9,279 nucleotides of DNA from Clostridiales bacterium (GCA_020860025.1 JAJBVC010000165.1:1-9279); one strand, 5' to 3'. Shown: positions 1-6,050, numbered from the stretch's first letter. Notes: generated by a model from the letters alone, not told the origin. Translations and numbers: made by a program.

Positions 1-193
1 GGGAGCTGTACGATGGTACTGCCCCCGAGCAAAAGGCTTAAAACGCTCAAAAGTGTCGAGAAAACTTTTGTTCTCGACACTTTTTAATTGTCATTGTAAT
101 ATGATAACTTTTTTGTTATTAAGAGATAATAGTAAGAAAGATACTTTTATTTTACACCTGAGCGTGGTTATGGCTGCTTTATCGACAGACTGA
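1..193 (-). repeat. Left copy of inverted 3'-UTR repeat (structured RNA candidate)
   Basis: This stretch is the reverse complement of 7586-7771. Positions 1-53 match 7719-7771 without a mismatch, and 159-193 match 7586-7620 with one mismatch. The AT-rich middle (about 86-158) is recognisably related, clearly over half identical. Read on the minus strand, the element follows the solute-binding lipoprotein gene that ends at 250. The order is: conserved box, AT-rich linker, variable hairpin (50-62 pairing with 71-83), a GAGC...GCTC hairpin, then an imperfect hairpin with a GTAC-GATG-GTAC tip at 1-26. The element runs off the left edge of the window, so its full length here is unknown. No reading frame is conserved between the copies, so conservation is not coding. 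It may be an intergenic repeat family or a structured RNA; the family was not recognised. Confidence 0.85.
50..85 (+). terminator. Hairpin with U-tract inside left repeat copy
   Basis: A stem of about 13 bp (50-62 with 71-83), loop of 8 nt, is followed by five T on the plus strand, as in an intrinsic terminator for transcription entering from the left. It is also palindromic enough to form on the minus strand. It is the variable hairpin of the repeat element, so its role may be structural as well as terminating. Confidence 0.55.
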
Positions 194-219
194 GGCAAGA
201 GCATAAAAACTCTTGCCTC
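192..219 (-). terminator. Strong hairpin downstream of solute-binding protein gene
   Basis: A perfect 10-bp stem (192-201 with 210-219), loop of 8 nt, lies about 30 bp after the stop codon of the minus-strand lipoprotein gene. Neither strand has a good T-run directly after the stem, so termination is probable but not certain. The hairpin directly abuts the conserved box of the repeat and is absent at the equivalent place in the right copy. Confidence 0.5.
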
Positions 220-249
220 TTAAAATTGGTATTCTGTTTTATAAGTATT

Positions 250-1107
250 TTAGTCGTTTGACGGCTCGTAATCAAATGCATTTGCATCATAGCCGAAATA
301 CTTTTCGACAAGCGGTGTGAAACCGTCTGCGTCATTATAGTCGGGGTCTTTCAACTCATAAATAGCTTCGTTGATTGAATCGGCATAACCATTCCACTTT
401 TCAACGGCATATACATAGCTGATAGTTTCAAGTTCACTGTCCAAAACGGTGTAGTTGTCTTTACTGTCAAGTACGTTGAAGCTGAATTCATCTGTAACAA
501 CAGCGTCAATAGTACCTGCGTCAAGGTCTGCAAGAGCTGTTTCTATATCATCATAATCTGTTGTGCTTTTGCAAACGTCCATTATTGATGAATGTTCCTC
601 AAAAGCAGTCTTTGCCTGAGATGTAACAATGCCTACCTTAGCGCCGTCAAAGTTTGCATAGTCTGTAACCGTGCTTGAAGATGTTGTAACGGTGATTATA
701 CGGTTGTCAACGATGTCGGCTGTGAAAGAATAATCCTTGTCGATTGAATCGTTATCCTTTTGAACACCACCCGCCATTATGTACGCAACACATTCATTGC
801 CTTCGCTGTCGGTGTAGGCAACATCCTCGCCGAGTTCATAGTCTTCGTCAACAAGAATGAATGCATAATTTTCTTCTTCATCTTTAATATCGTTAAAGAT
901 TTCATTAAAAATTTCTACATCTAAGCCTGTAAGGTTGCCGGAATCATCTGTGTAAATAAACGGATAGTTTTCCTCAGTGTATGCAATAAGCAATGTATCA
1001 CTTGTTATTTCATCCGCTGAATCCGAGGAAGATGAACAACCTGAAAAACAACCTGCAACAAACAGCACGGATAAGAGCAGTGCCAAACCTTTTTTAAATA
1101 TCTTCAT
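250..1107 (-). CDS. Orphan extracellular solute-binding lipoprotein (SBP_bac_3-like)
   Basis: About 285 residues. A lipoprotein signal peptide (basic start, hydrophobic core, candidate lipobox cysteines at about residues 20 and 24, VAGC and FSGC) is followed by a Ser/Asp-rich linker and a family-3 solute-binding domain. The LLIAYTEENYPFIY start and the later GLDVEIFNEIF segment are typical of that family. It should sit on the outer face of the membrane and hand a small solute to an ABC importer, but no permease or ATPase gene is in the window. The usual T-x-E-R segment before the Phe-Ser motif, whose Arg grips the amino-acid carboxylate, reads KDNDSIDKDYSF, with Asp where I align the Arg. An amino-acid ligand is therefore doubtful. 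The start is placed at the methionine before KIFKK; an upstream ATG at 1119 adds four residues, and neither start is well spaced from the AAAGG at about 1122-1126. Two candidate promoters and a palindrome lie upstream. Confidence 0.85.
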   Translation of the reverse strand: MKIFKKGLALLLSVLFVAGCFSGCSSSSDSADEITSDTLLIAYTEENYPFIYTDDSGNLTGLDVEIFNEIFNDIKDEEENYAFILVDEDYELGEDVAYTDSEGNECVAYIMAGGVQKDNDSIDKDYSFTADIVDNRIITVTTSSSTVTDYANFDGAKVGIVTSQAKTAFEEHSSIMDVCKSTTDYDDIETALADLDAGTIDAVVTDEFSFNVLDSKDNYTVLDSELETISYVYAVEKWNGYADSINEAIYELKDPDYNDADGFTPLVEKYFGYDANAFDYEPSND

Positions 1108-1236
1108 AATAATTACCATAGCCTTTCAAGCTACAAATAGTTTATTGGAAATTATTAACATCCTGCTGTAGCCTGACAAGACGTTAATTGTGATTACAGC
1201 CGTCGGAAAATTTTGAGGCATATAATCTGTTAATTT

Positions 1237-1258
1237 AGTGTGATTGATTTATCACACT
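1237..1258. promoter_or_regulatory. Palindrome AGTGTGAT-N6-ATCACACT (candidate operator)
   Basis: Perfect 8-bp arms with a 6-bp centre. It lies just downstream of the -10 element of the proximal minus-strand promoter (1272-1300), which would put it at roughly +7 to +28 of the lipoprotein transcript. It resembles a CRP-type half-site pair, but the spacing is two bases longer than the usual TGTGA-N6-TCACA. It could be a repressor site or a leader stem-loop; the regulator is unknown. Confidence 0.45.
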
Positions 1259-1271
1259 GTTCTATTTCTCA

Positions 1272-1300
1272 ACTATAATAAATAGCTGACCTAAATACAA
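1272..1300 (-). promoter_or_regulatory. Proximal promoter of solute-binding lipoprotein gene
   Basis: On the minus strand, TTGTAT (1300-1295) is followed by a 17-bp spacer and TATAGT (1277-1272). This is a good sigma-A-type match. The predicted start, near 1265, gives a leader of roughly 160 nt. Confidence 0.45.
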
Positions 1301-1328
1301 TTTTATAATATTAACAAGCAAAAGTCAA
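1300..1328 (-). promoter_or_regulatory. Distal promoter of solute-binding lipoprotein gene
   Basis: On the minus strand, TTGACT (1328-1323), a 17-bp spacer and TAAAAT (1305-1300) form a second sigma-A-type promoter directly upstream of the proximal one. Tandem promoters are plausible; either may be inactive. Confidence 0.45.
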
Positions 1329-1347
1329 TAGAAAACACAGCCGACAC

Positions 1348-1376
1348 TTGACAGTTTCTCTTTTTTATTTTAATCT
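1348..1376 (+). promoter_or_regulatory. Promoter of Thr/Ser-rich lipoprotein gene
   Basis: TTGACA at 1348-1353, 17-bp spacer, TAATCT at 1371-1376. The predicted transcript would have an AT-rich leader of about 100 nt with no structure I recognise. Within the 379 bp between the divergent lipoprotein genes I see only these promoters and the palindrome at 1237-1258. Confidence 0.5.
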
Positions 1377-1486
1377 TATGTATAGTAAGGCGTAAAAAGT
1401 GCCGTAAATAAGACTTACAAAAGTTTTATCAAAGTGTTTTTTATATCAATTTTTTAAAATATTATGTGAAAGGTTACGGAAATTTT

Positions 1487-2050
1487 ATGAAAAAAATAAT
1501 TGTTTTAATTTTAACATTGGCAGTCAGTATATGTTTTGTCGCTTGTTCTTCTCAAACTGATGATAACGAAGAGAGTTCATCTGAGCAAGCCACCTCAGCA
1601 ACGACGACAACCACAACTCTGCCACCGGTCAGTACAACTAAACAGGCTGAGAAAAATTCTTCGCAGGCAAGTTCACTCAAAAACATTGTATGTACCGCTT
1701 TAAATTGCACGGAAGATGAAATTGACGGTGATATTGATTTGGGCAGTTTTACATACAAAGCAAACGAAACTGACGAAAGTACAATGTATTCTGAGGAATA
1801 CAGCGATGAGCTTGAAGATGTGGCAAAGGAAAACGCAAAAGATTTTGTTGACAGCATAAGAGAATATTATCCCGATTGCGACGATATTGCCGAATACACT
1901 GTTGATTTAGAAGAAATCGGTGGCGGAGATAACGGAATTGACAGCGTAAACTATATTATAACATATCTTAATACGCAAAATCAGGCTCTTACAATTTATC
2001 TCGATTCCACAGGACAGATTTTTTATGCCGACTGTGAATTTACTTGGTGA
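1487..2050 (+). CDS. Thr/Ser-rich lipoprotein of unknown function
   Basis: About 187 residues from the chosen ATG. A KKIIVLILTLAVSICFVAC signal peptide carries a lipobox with Cys at about residue 20. A low-complexity linker rich in Ser, Glu and Thr follows, with a run of six Thr and TTLPPVSTTK, which probably tethers the folded part away from the membrane. The C-terminal half (about residues 65-187) is acidic, rich in Asp/Glu/Tyr, and ends in beta-like segments (NYIITYLNTQNQALTIYLDSTGQIFYADCEFTW). I do not recognise its fold or family. A GTG at 1466 in frame would add seven residues ahead of the signal peptide; the ATG is preferred because it gives a canonical signal sequence. It has its own promoter upstream. 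I see no terminator before ilvA, so some read-through into ilvA is possible. Confidence 0.8.
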   Translation: MKKIIVLILTLAVSICFVACSSQTDDNEESSSEQATSATTTTTTLPPVSTTKQAEKNSSQASSLKNIVCTALNCTEDEIDGDIDLGSFTYKANETDESTMYSEEYSDELEDVAKENAKDFVDSIREYYPDCDDIAEYTVDLEEIGGGDNGIDSVNYIITYLNTQNQALTIYLDSTGQIFYADCEFTW

Positions 2051-2079
2051 TTGACAAAGCGTTCAAGTGGGTGTAGAAT
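2051..2079 (+). promoter_or_regulatory. Promoter of ilvA-ridA
   Basis: TTGACA starts at the base after the preceding stop codon (2051-2056), followed by 17 bp and TAGAAT (2074-2079). The predicted start near 2086 gives a leader of about 30 nt, too short for an attenuator or T-box of the kind often found before branched-chain amino-acid genes. Confidence 0.65.
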
Positions 2080-2115
2080 AAATCAAATTAAAAAAACAGA
2101 GGCGAAAACGAAAAA

Positions 2116-3315
2116 ATGTTAACTTTAGACAGAATATATAAAGCAAAACGTGTATTGTCGGAAGTAGTGCGCAGAACCGATATGATTCTTGCAAAAAATA
2201 TCTGCCAGGGCAGCGAAGTCTATCTCAAGACTGAAAATTTGCAGGTAACAGGTTCGTTTAAGGTAAGAGGCTCATATTTTAAAATCAGCCAGCTTTCTGA
2301 AGAAGAAAAGGCAAAGGGTGTTATAGCCTGTTCGGCAGGTAATCATGCACAGGGCGTTGCTCTTGCCGCAACGAAAAACGGAATTAAATCACTTATTTGT
2401 CTGCCTGAGGGCGCTCCTATCAGCAAGGTTGAGGCTACGAAGCGTTACGGCGCTGAGGTTTGTATGGTTAAAGGCGTTTACGATGACGCTTATAACAAGG
2501 CTGTTGAACTGCAAAAGGAAAAGGGATATTCATTTATTCATCCTTTCAATGACCCGGACGTTATTGCAGGTCAGGGAACAATCGGACTTGAAATTCTCGA
2601 ACAGCTTCCCGATGTTGATGCAGTTGTGGTTCCAATCGGCGGCGGCGGACTTATCGCAGGCGTTGCCTATGCTGTTAAGCAGATAAATCCAAATTGCAAG
2701 GTTTACGGAGTTCAGGCTTCAGGAGCGCCGTCTATGGAAAATTCTATTGCCGACGGTGAAATTGAAACGCTTTCAAAGGTTCAGACTATTGCCGACGGTA
2801 TCGCTGTTAAAACTCCGGGAGATTATACATTTGAACTTGTCAGTAAATATGTTGACGGAATTTATACAGTAACCGATGATGAAATAGCGCTTGCGATTTT
2901 AACTCTTATTGAACAGCAAAAGCTTATTGCCGAAGGTGCCGGAGCTGTGTCTGTAGCGGCTGTTATGAACGGTAAAATTCCCGATATAAGCGGCAAAAAG
3001 GTTTGCTGCCTTGTTTCAGGCGGTAATATTGATGTAACGATACTTTCTCGAGTTCTTGAACGTGGACTTAAAATGTGCGGCAGAACGGCGAATATCACCA
3101 TAGCTCTTTCGGATAAGCCGGGTCAGCTTATGGGAGTCAGTCAGATTATTGCACGTCTTGGCGCAAATGTTGTTTCAGTCAATTATGACAGTACCGATCT
3201 TGATATGAATATAACGGATTGTTATTTGAGAATCGGAGTTGAAACAAGAGATTATCAGCATATTGTTCAAATCAAGCAGGCGCTTAAGGACGCAGGCTTT
3301 GAGGTTTGCGATTAA
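2116..3315 (+). CDS. ilvA: Threonine ammonia-lyase (PLP-dependent) with C-terminal ACT domain
   Basis: Full-length, 399 residues. It deaminates threonine to 2-oxobutanoate and ammonia, in the cytoplasm, as the committed step towards isoleucine or as a catabolic step; serine is usually a side substrate. The PLP-binding lysine is in TGSFKVRG (K49), SAGNHAQG (about 73-80) is the substrate loop, and the glycine-rich phosphate cup GGGGL is at about 175-179. An ACT-type regulatory domain occupies about residues 325-399 (ITIALSDKPGQLMGVSQII). The single-ACT layout is the shorter type, distinct from the E. coli IlvA regulatory region. Whether it is biosynthetic (ilvA) or catabolic (tdcB) cannot be decided from sequence alone. 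A strong promoter lies directly upstream and ridA follows after a 28-bp gap, so the two are probably co-transcribed. The ATG is preceded by AGAGG at a rather long distance. Confidence 0.95.
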   Translation: MLTLDRIYKAKRVLSEVVRRTDMILAKNICQGSEVYLKTENLQVTGSFKVRGSYFKISQLSEEEKAKGVIACSAGNHAQGVALAATKNGIKSLICLPEGAPISKVEATKRYGAEVCMVKGVYDDAYNKAVELQKEKGYSFIHPFNDPDVIAGQGTIGLEILEQLPDVDAVVVPIGGGGLIAGVAYAVKQINPNCKVYGVQASGAPSMENSIADGEIETLSKVQTIADGIAVKTPGDYTFELVSKYVDGIYTVTDDEIALAILTLIEQQKLIAEGAGAVSVAAVMNGKIPDISGKKVCCLVSGGNIDVTILSRVLERGLKMCGRTANITIALSDKPGQLMGVSQIIARLGANVVSVNYDSTDLDMNITDCYLRIGVETRDYQHIVQIKQALKDAGFEVCD

Positions 3316-3343
3316 ATTTATTTATTTTAAGGAGATATGAATT

Positions 3344-3715
3344 ATGGAATATGTAGCAACAAATAATGCACCGGGTGCAATCGGCCCTTATTCCCAAGCG
3401 GTTAAGGCAAACGGTTTTCTTTTTACATCAGGTCAAATTGCAATTAATCCGTCAACAAATAATGTAGACGCTGTTACTATTGAGGAGCAGACAACTCAGG
3501 TTTGCGAAAACCTCAAAGCAGTCGTTACAGCGGCGGGAACGACAATGGATAAGGTCGTTAAGACGGTTTGCTTTTTGGCTGACATCGGTGATTTTGCAAA
3601 ATTTAACGAAATTTACGGTACTTATTTTACGTCAAAGCCCGCACGCTCCTGCGTTGCTGTTAAGGATTTGCCAAAAGGTGTTTTGTGCGAAGTTGAACTT
3701 ATAGCCGAGCTGTAA
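3344..3715 (+). CDS. ridA: RidA family 2-iminobutanoate/2-iminopropanoate deaminase
   Basis: 123 residues, the usual length for the YjgF/YER057c/UK114 family. RidA enzymes hydrolyse the reactive enamine/imine intermediates released by PLP-dependent dehydratases such as threonine ammonia-lyase, preventing damage to other PLP enzymes; they act as cytoplasmic trimers. The family signature is present: APGAIGPYSQAV near the N-terminus, FTSGQIAINP, the catalytic arginine in PARSCVAV (R101, equivalent to R105 of E. coli RidA) and the Glu in LCEVELIA (E117). A clear AAGGAG ribosome binding site precedes the ATG. It follows ilvA directly, which places enzyme and intermediate scavenger in one transcript, and it is closed by a hairpin terminator. 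Confidence 0.96.
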   Translation: MEYVATNNAPGAIGPYSQAVKANGFLFTSGQIAINPSTNNVDAVTIEEQTTQVCENLKAVVTAAGTTMDKVVKTVCFLADIGDFAKFNEIYGTYFTSKPARSCVAVKDLPKGVLCEVELIAEL

Positions 3716-3728
3716 TTTTTCAAATCAA

Positions 3729-3760
3729 AAATGACCTGCCGATTTTTAGGCGGGTCATTT
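3729..3760 (+). terminator. Terminator after ridA (copy 1 of a repeated hairpin)
   Basis: A 12-bp stem (3729-3740 with 3749-3760) and 8-nt loop, with A-run before and T-rich sequence in the 3' arm and after. It shares 24 consecutive identical bases with the hairpin at 4255-4286. Confidence 0.8.
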
Positions 3761-3810
3761 CATCTTTATATTATGCGAACCGTACACACAACTGTCTTTC
3801 TTTTATGATT

Positions 3811-3827
3811 ACAGTATGATATACTGT
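3811..3827. promoter_or_regulatory. Palindrome ACAGTAT-GAT-ATACTGT over promoter (candidate operator)
   Basis: Perfect 7-bp arms with a 3-bp centre, containing both possible -10 hexamers (TATGAT at 3815-3820 or TATACT at 3820-3825) of the gene starting at 3880. The matching -35 region is weak. The arrangement suits a repressor that blocks polymerase. I do not recognise the regulator family. Confidence 0.5.
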
Positions 3828-3879
3828 TTAATGTGTGAGTGCAAATCAAAAATTATCAATCAGACGGGATGAAAATTAT

Positions 3880-4260
3880 ATGAACAGACAACAAATTTTT
3901 GATTATGTAAAGGAACAATACGAAACGACACCGGAATACTTATGGATGCAATATCCGTCTTATGCGGTTTTTCGCCATCAGGATAATAAAAAATGGTATG
4001 GGATTGTGATGAATGTTCCGAAGAATAAGCTTGGTTTGCCGGGAAAAGATATTGTGGATATTCTTGATGTGAAGTGTGAACCTATGACGATTGATTTCTT
4101 TCGACGGTTGCCCGGCTTTTTTCCCGGATATCATATGAATAAGACAAATTGGCTCAGTATTCTTCTTGATGGGACAGTATCAGACAATCAGGTTTTGGAA
4201 CTACTGGATATGAGTTTTCAGTTGACGGCAAAAAAGCCGAAAAGCAACACACCAAAATGA
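3880..4260 (+). CDS. MmcQ/YjbR family protein
   Basis: 126 residues from the chosen ATG. The MNRQQIFDYVKEQYETTPEYLW opening, the central KWYGIVMNV strand, a VDILDVKC segment and the LPGFFPGYHMNKTNWLSILLDG stretch are characteristic of the MmcQ/YjbR family (a CyaY-like fold), often annotated as DNA-binding but with no firmly known role. An in-frame GTG at 3835 would add 15 residues; the ATG is preferred because homologues begin near this point and a GGGATGA motif lies upstream. The gene stands alone, with a palindrome over its promoter and a terminator hairpin at each side; its TGA stop lies inside the 5' arm of the downstream hairpin. The next gene is convergent. Confidence 0.9.
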   Translation: MNRQQIFDYVKEQYETTPEYLWMQYPSYAVFRHQDNKKWYGIVMNVPKNKLGLPGKDIVDILDVKCEPMTIDFFRRLPGFFPGYHMNKTNWLSILLDGTVSDNQVLELLDMSFQLTAKKPKSNTPK

Positions 4261-4286
4261 CCTGCCGATTTTTAGGCAGGCCATTT
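4255..4286. terminator. Bidirectional terminator between YjbR-family gene and hisF
   Basis: A 12-position stem (4255-4266 with 4275-4286) and 8-nt loop between converging genes, with a T-run after it on the plus strand and CATTTTGG on the minus strand. It is nearly identical to 3729-3760. The two substitutions in the 3' arm turn one G-U pair into A-U and one A-U pair into an A-C mismatch. Confidence 0.8.
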
Positions 4287-4314
4287 TTAATAGGTTGACA
4301 GTATTTATAAAATG

Positions 4315-5070
4315 TTATAATCTCACAGGTATATTATTATCGTTAAGATATTTTTTAAGTTTAGGAATGGGCAGTTCGTTAAAGTGAAACAGGCTTGCCG
4401 CCAAAACGGCGTCTGCTTTTCCGAGAGTGAATGCGTCGTAAAAATGCTCTGCTTTTCCTGCGCCGCCTGAAGCGATTACAGGTATTCCTGTATTTTCGCT
4501 TACGGCACGTGTTAACTCTATATCATAGCCGTTTTTCTGACCGTCGCAGTCCATAGACGTCAGAAGAATTTCACCTGCACCACGTCGCTGAGCTTCTACA
4601 GCCCATTTAACAGCGTCTATACCTGTAGGAATTCTTCCGCCGTTGAGGTAAACCTCCCAGCCGCCTTCACGTCTTTTTGCGTCAATGGCGCAAACGACGC
4701 ACTGAGCGCCGAATTTGTATGAAGCTTCGTTAATTAAGTCGGGATTTCTGACAGCTGCGGAATTTACTGATATTTTATCGGCGCCTGCACGAAGAAGCTC
4801 TTTAAAATCATCAACTGTTTTAATACCGCCGCCTACAGTAAACGGAATGAATACCGTTTCGGCAACACGGCGAACAATGTCAATCATCGTGCTTCTGCCC
4901 TCGTGAGTTGCGGTAATATCAAGAAGAACAAGCTCGTCAGCACCTTGCTTGTCATAAGCGGCGGCACATTCAACAGGGTCGCCTGCATCACGTAAATCGA
5001 CAAATGACACTCCCTTAACAACACGTCCGTTTTTTACATCAAGGCAGGGAATTATTCGTTTTGCATACAT
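4315..5070 (-). CDS. hisF: Imidazole glycerol phosphate synthase, cyclase subunit HisF
   Basis: 251 residues, the normal length for this (beta/alpha)8 barrel. HisF uses ammonia channelled from HisH to convert PRFAR into imidazole glycerol phosphate and AICAR, the branch point of histidine and purine synthesis. The two catalytic aspartates are present: D11 in IIPCLD and D130 in VCAID. Phosphate-binding segments TVGGGI (about 78-83) and IASGGAG are also intact. The sequence is canonical, not the divergent type found in sugar amidotransferase pairs. Its ATG follows the hisH stop after 3 bp, with an AGGGAGG ribosome binding site inside the end of hisH, so the two are translationally close-coupled. 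No other his gene is in the window. Confidence 0.97.
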   Translation of the reverse strand: MYAKRIIPCLDVKNGRVVKGVSFVDLRDAGDPVECAAAYDKQGADELVLLDITATHEGRSTMIDIVRRVAETVFIPFTVGGGIKTVDDFKELLRAGADKISVNSAAVRNPDLINEASYKFGAQCVVCAIDAKRREGGWEVYLNGGRIPTGIDAVKWAVEAQRRGAGEILLTSMDCDGQKNGYDIELTRAVSENTGIPVIASGGAGKAEHFYDAFTLGKADAVLAASLFHFNELPIPKLKKYLNDNNIPVRL

Positions 5071-5073
5071 AAA

Positions 5074-5682
5074 TCAGCCCTCCCTTTTCAAGAAATTTTG
5101 CAAGAGCTTCAGACCGATGCCGCTGCTTTTTTCAGGGTGAAACTGAGTTGCACAAAGATTTTCTTTTTGCACAGCGCACTGTATTTTCACACCGTAATCG
5201 GCAGTAGCCGCAACAACGTCGCTGTCAGCATTTTTAAGGTAAAAGGAATGGACAAAGTAAAAATAACTGTCATCGTCAATATCTTCAAAAATTCCGCTTT
5301 TCTGATTGATTTTTATGGAATTCCAGCCGATATGCGGAACTTTAAGACCCATATTTTTGGGAATTTCGGCAATTTCGCCCTTGAGAAGTCCTAAGCCTTG
5401 AACGCCCGGACTTTCCTCACTGCTTTCAAAAAGTAATTGCAGACCAAGGCAAATTCCCAAAAACGGCTTTTCACTTGCCGCCTGTTTAACCGTGTCAACA
5501 AGACCTCTTTCACGCATAGAACTCATAGCGTCACCGAAAGAGCCAACACCGGGCAGAATTACGTGCGACGCTGACATTATTTCATTTTTGTCTCTTGTAA
5601 TCTTGCTTTCAGCACCAAGAAATGTAAGTGCTTTTTGAACACTTGACAAATTTCCGGCACCATAATCAATAATTGCTATCAT
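5074..5682 (-). CDS. hisH: Imidazole glycerol phosphate synthase, glutamine amidotransferase subunit HisH
   Basis: 202 residues, a class I glutamine amidotransferase that releases ammonia from glutamine for HisF. The catalytic triad is visible: C78 in FLGICLGLQ, H182 and E184 in TQFHPEKS. The IIDYGAGNLSS start and the LPGVGSFGDAM oxyanion-strand region (about 43-53) are typical. The start was set at the ATG before IAIIDYG because homologues begin there and CGGAG lies 7 bp upstream; an in-frame ATG at 5736 would add an unlikely 18-residue leader that overlaps the promoter. It forms a two-gene operon with hisF and is transcribed away from tRNA-Ser; the two promoters lie back to back. Confidence 0.97.
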   Translation of the reverse strand: MIAIIDYGAGNLSSVQKALTFLGAESKITRDKNEIMSASHVILPGVGSFGDAMSSMRERGLVDTVKQAASEKPFLGICLGLQLLFESSEESPGVQGLGLLKGEIAEIPKNMGLKVPHIGWNSIKINQKSGIFEDIDDDSYFYFVHSFYLKNADSDVVAATADYGVKIQCAVQKENLCATQFHPEKSSGIGLKLLQNFLKREG

Positions 5683-5711
5683 ATTTGTCTCCGTAAGTTT
5701 GTAATAAATAT

Positions 5712-5740
5712 ATTCTATCACAAACAATAAATACATTCAA
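5712..5740 (-). promoter_or_regulatory. Promoter of hisHF
   Basis: On the minus strand, TTGAAT (5740-5735), 17-bp spacer and TAGAAT (5717-5712). The predicted leader is only about 25 nt, leaving no room for a his attenuator or T-box. Confidence 0.6.
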
Positions 5741-5745
5741 GAGCA

Positions 5746-5774
5746 TTGACAAAAAGCAATTAAAGTGATAAAAT
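5746..5774 (+). promoter_or_regulatory. Promoter of tRNA-Ser
   Basis: TTGACA at 5746-5751, 17-bp spacer, TAAAAT at 5769-5774. The predicted start is about 5 nt before the mature tRNA. Its -35 element is 5 bp from that of the divergent hisHF promoter. Confidence 0.75.
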
Positions 5775-5785
5775 CAACAAGCAAT

Positions 5786-5877
5786 GGAGATGTACCCAAG
5801 AGGCTGAAGGGTCCGGATTCGAAATCCGGTAGGTCGGTTCTGCCGGCGCTGGGGTTCAAATCCCCACATCTCCGCCA
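5786..5877 (+). tRNA. tRNA-Ser (anticodon CGA)
   Basis: 92 nt including an encoded CCA. The acceptor stem pairs GGAGATG with CATCTCC, with G as discriminator base. The anticodon stem CCGGA/TCCGG encloses the 7-nt loop TTCGAAA with CGA at 5820-5822, reading UCG codons. A long class II variable arm (around GGTCGGTTCTGCCGGC) identifies a serine tRNA, and the T-arm is TGGGG-TTCAAAT-CCCCA. It is followed at once by an intrinsic terminator and then by a partial duplication of its own 3' end. Confidence 0.96.
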
Positions 5878-5930
5878 CAAAAAGCAGGCTTGTCCTGCTT
5901 TTTTAATGGGGATTTGAACCCGAGAGGGTC
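5859..5930 (+). repeat. Direct repeat copy A: tRNA-Ser 3' end plus terminator
   Basis: 72 bp starting inside the T-arm of tRNA-Ser and covering the acceptor 3' strand, CCA, terminator and an inverted copy of the T-arm. It is repeated at 6051-6123 with one extra T in the T-run and one G/A change. Confidence 0.9.
5880..5904 (+). terminator. Intrinsic terminator of tRNA-Ser
   Basis: An AAAGCAGG/CCTGCTTT stem (5881-5888 with 5894-5901), 5-nt loop, and six T ending at 5904. Confidence 0.88.
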
Positions 5931-6050
5931 TGAGCGTGAAGAAAACAGTTCGGTGAACTGTTTTTAGCGAAGAGCGGTGAGGCGGGTACTGAAATCTTTG
6001 ATTTCGGTCGCCGAGCCAAAAGTATGCAAGGCAAAGCCGAAGCATACGGC
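5931..6050. other. Stem-loop-rich core between tRNA-Ser 3'-end repeats
   Basis: About 120 bp with three clear stem-loops: 5942-5950 with 5956-5964 (9 bp); 5981-5984 with 6009-6012 enclosing 5989-5996 with 6000-6007; and 6022-6027 with 6042-6047 enclosing GGC/GCC. The whole is bracketed by TGGGGATT at 5907-5914 and AATCCCCA at 6051-6058, which could form an outer stem. The open frames across it are low-complexity and cross the tRNA, so it is not coding. It may be a structured RNA or a small tRNA-derived repeat element. Confidence 0.6.

Noticed and set aside
2..193. An open frame through the left repeat copy ending in TGA at 191-193
   Set aside because: In the right copy the same frame is broken by several stops, including one inside the variable hairpin, and the hairpin changes preserve pairing instead of codons. 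The open frame is chance.
4295..4321. TTGACA and TATAAT on the plus strand at the end of hisF
   Set aside because: The spacer is 15 bp, which is poor for a sigma-A promoter, and it would only drive antisense transcription of hisF. I do not count it as a feature.
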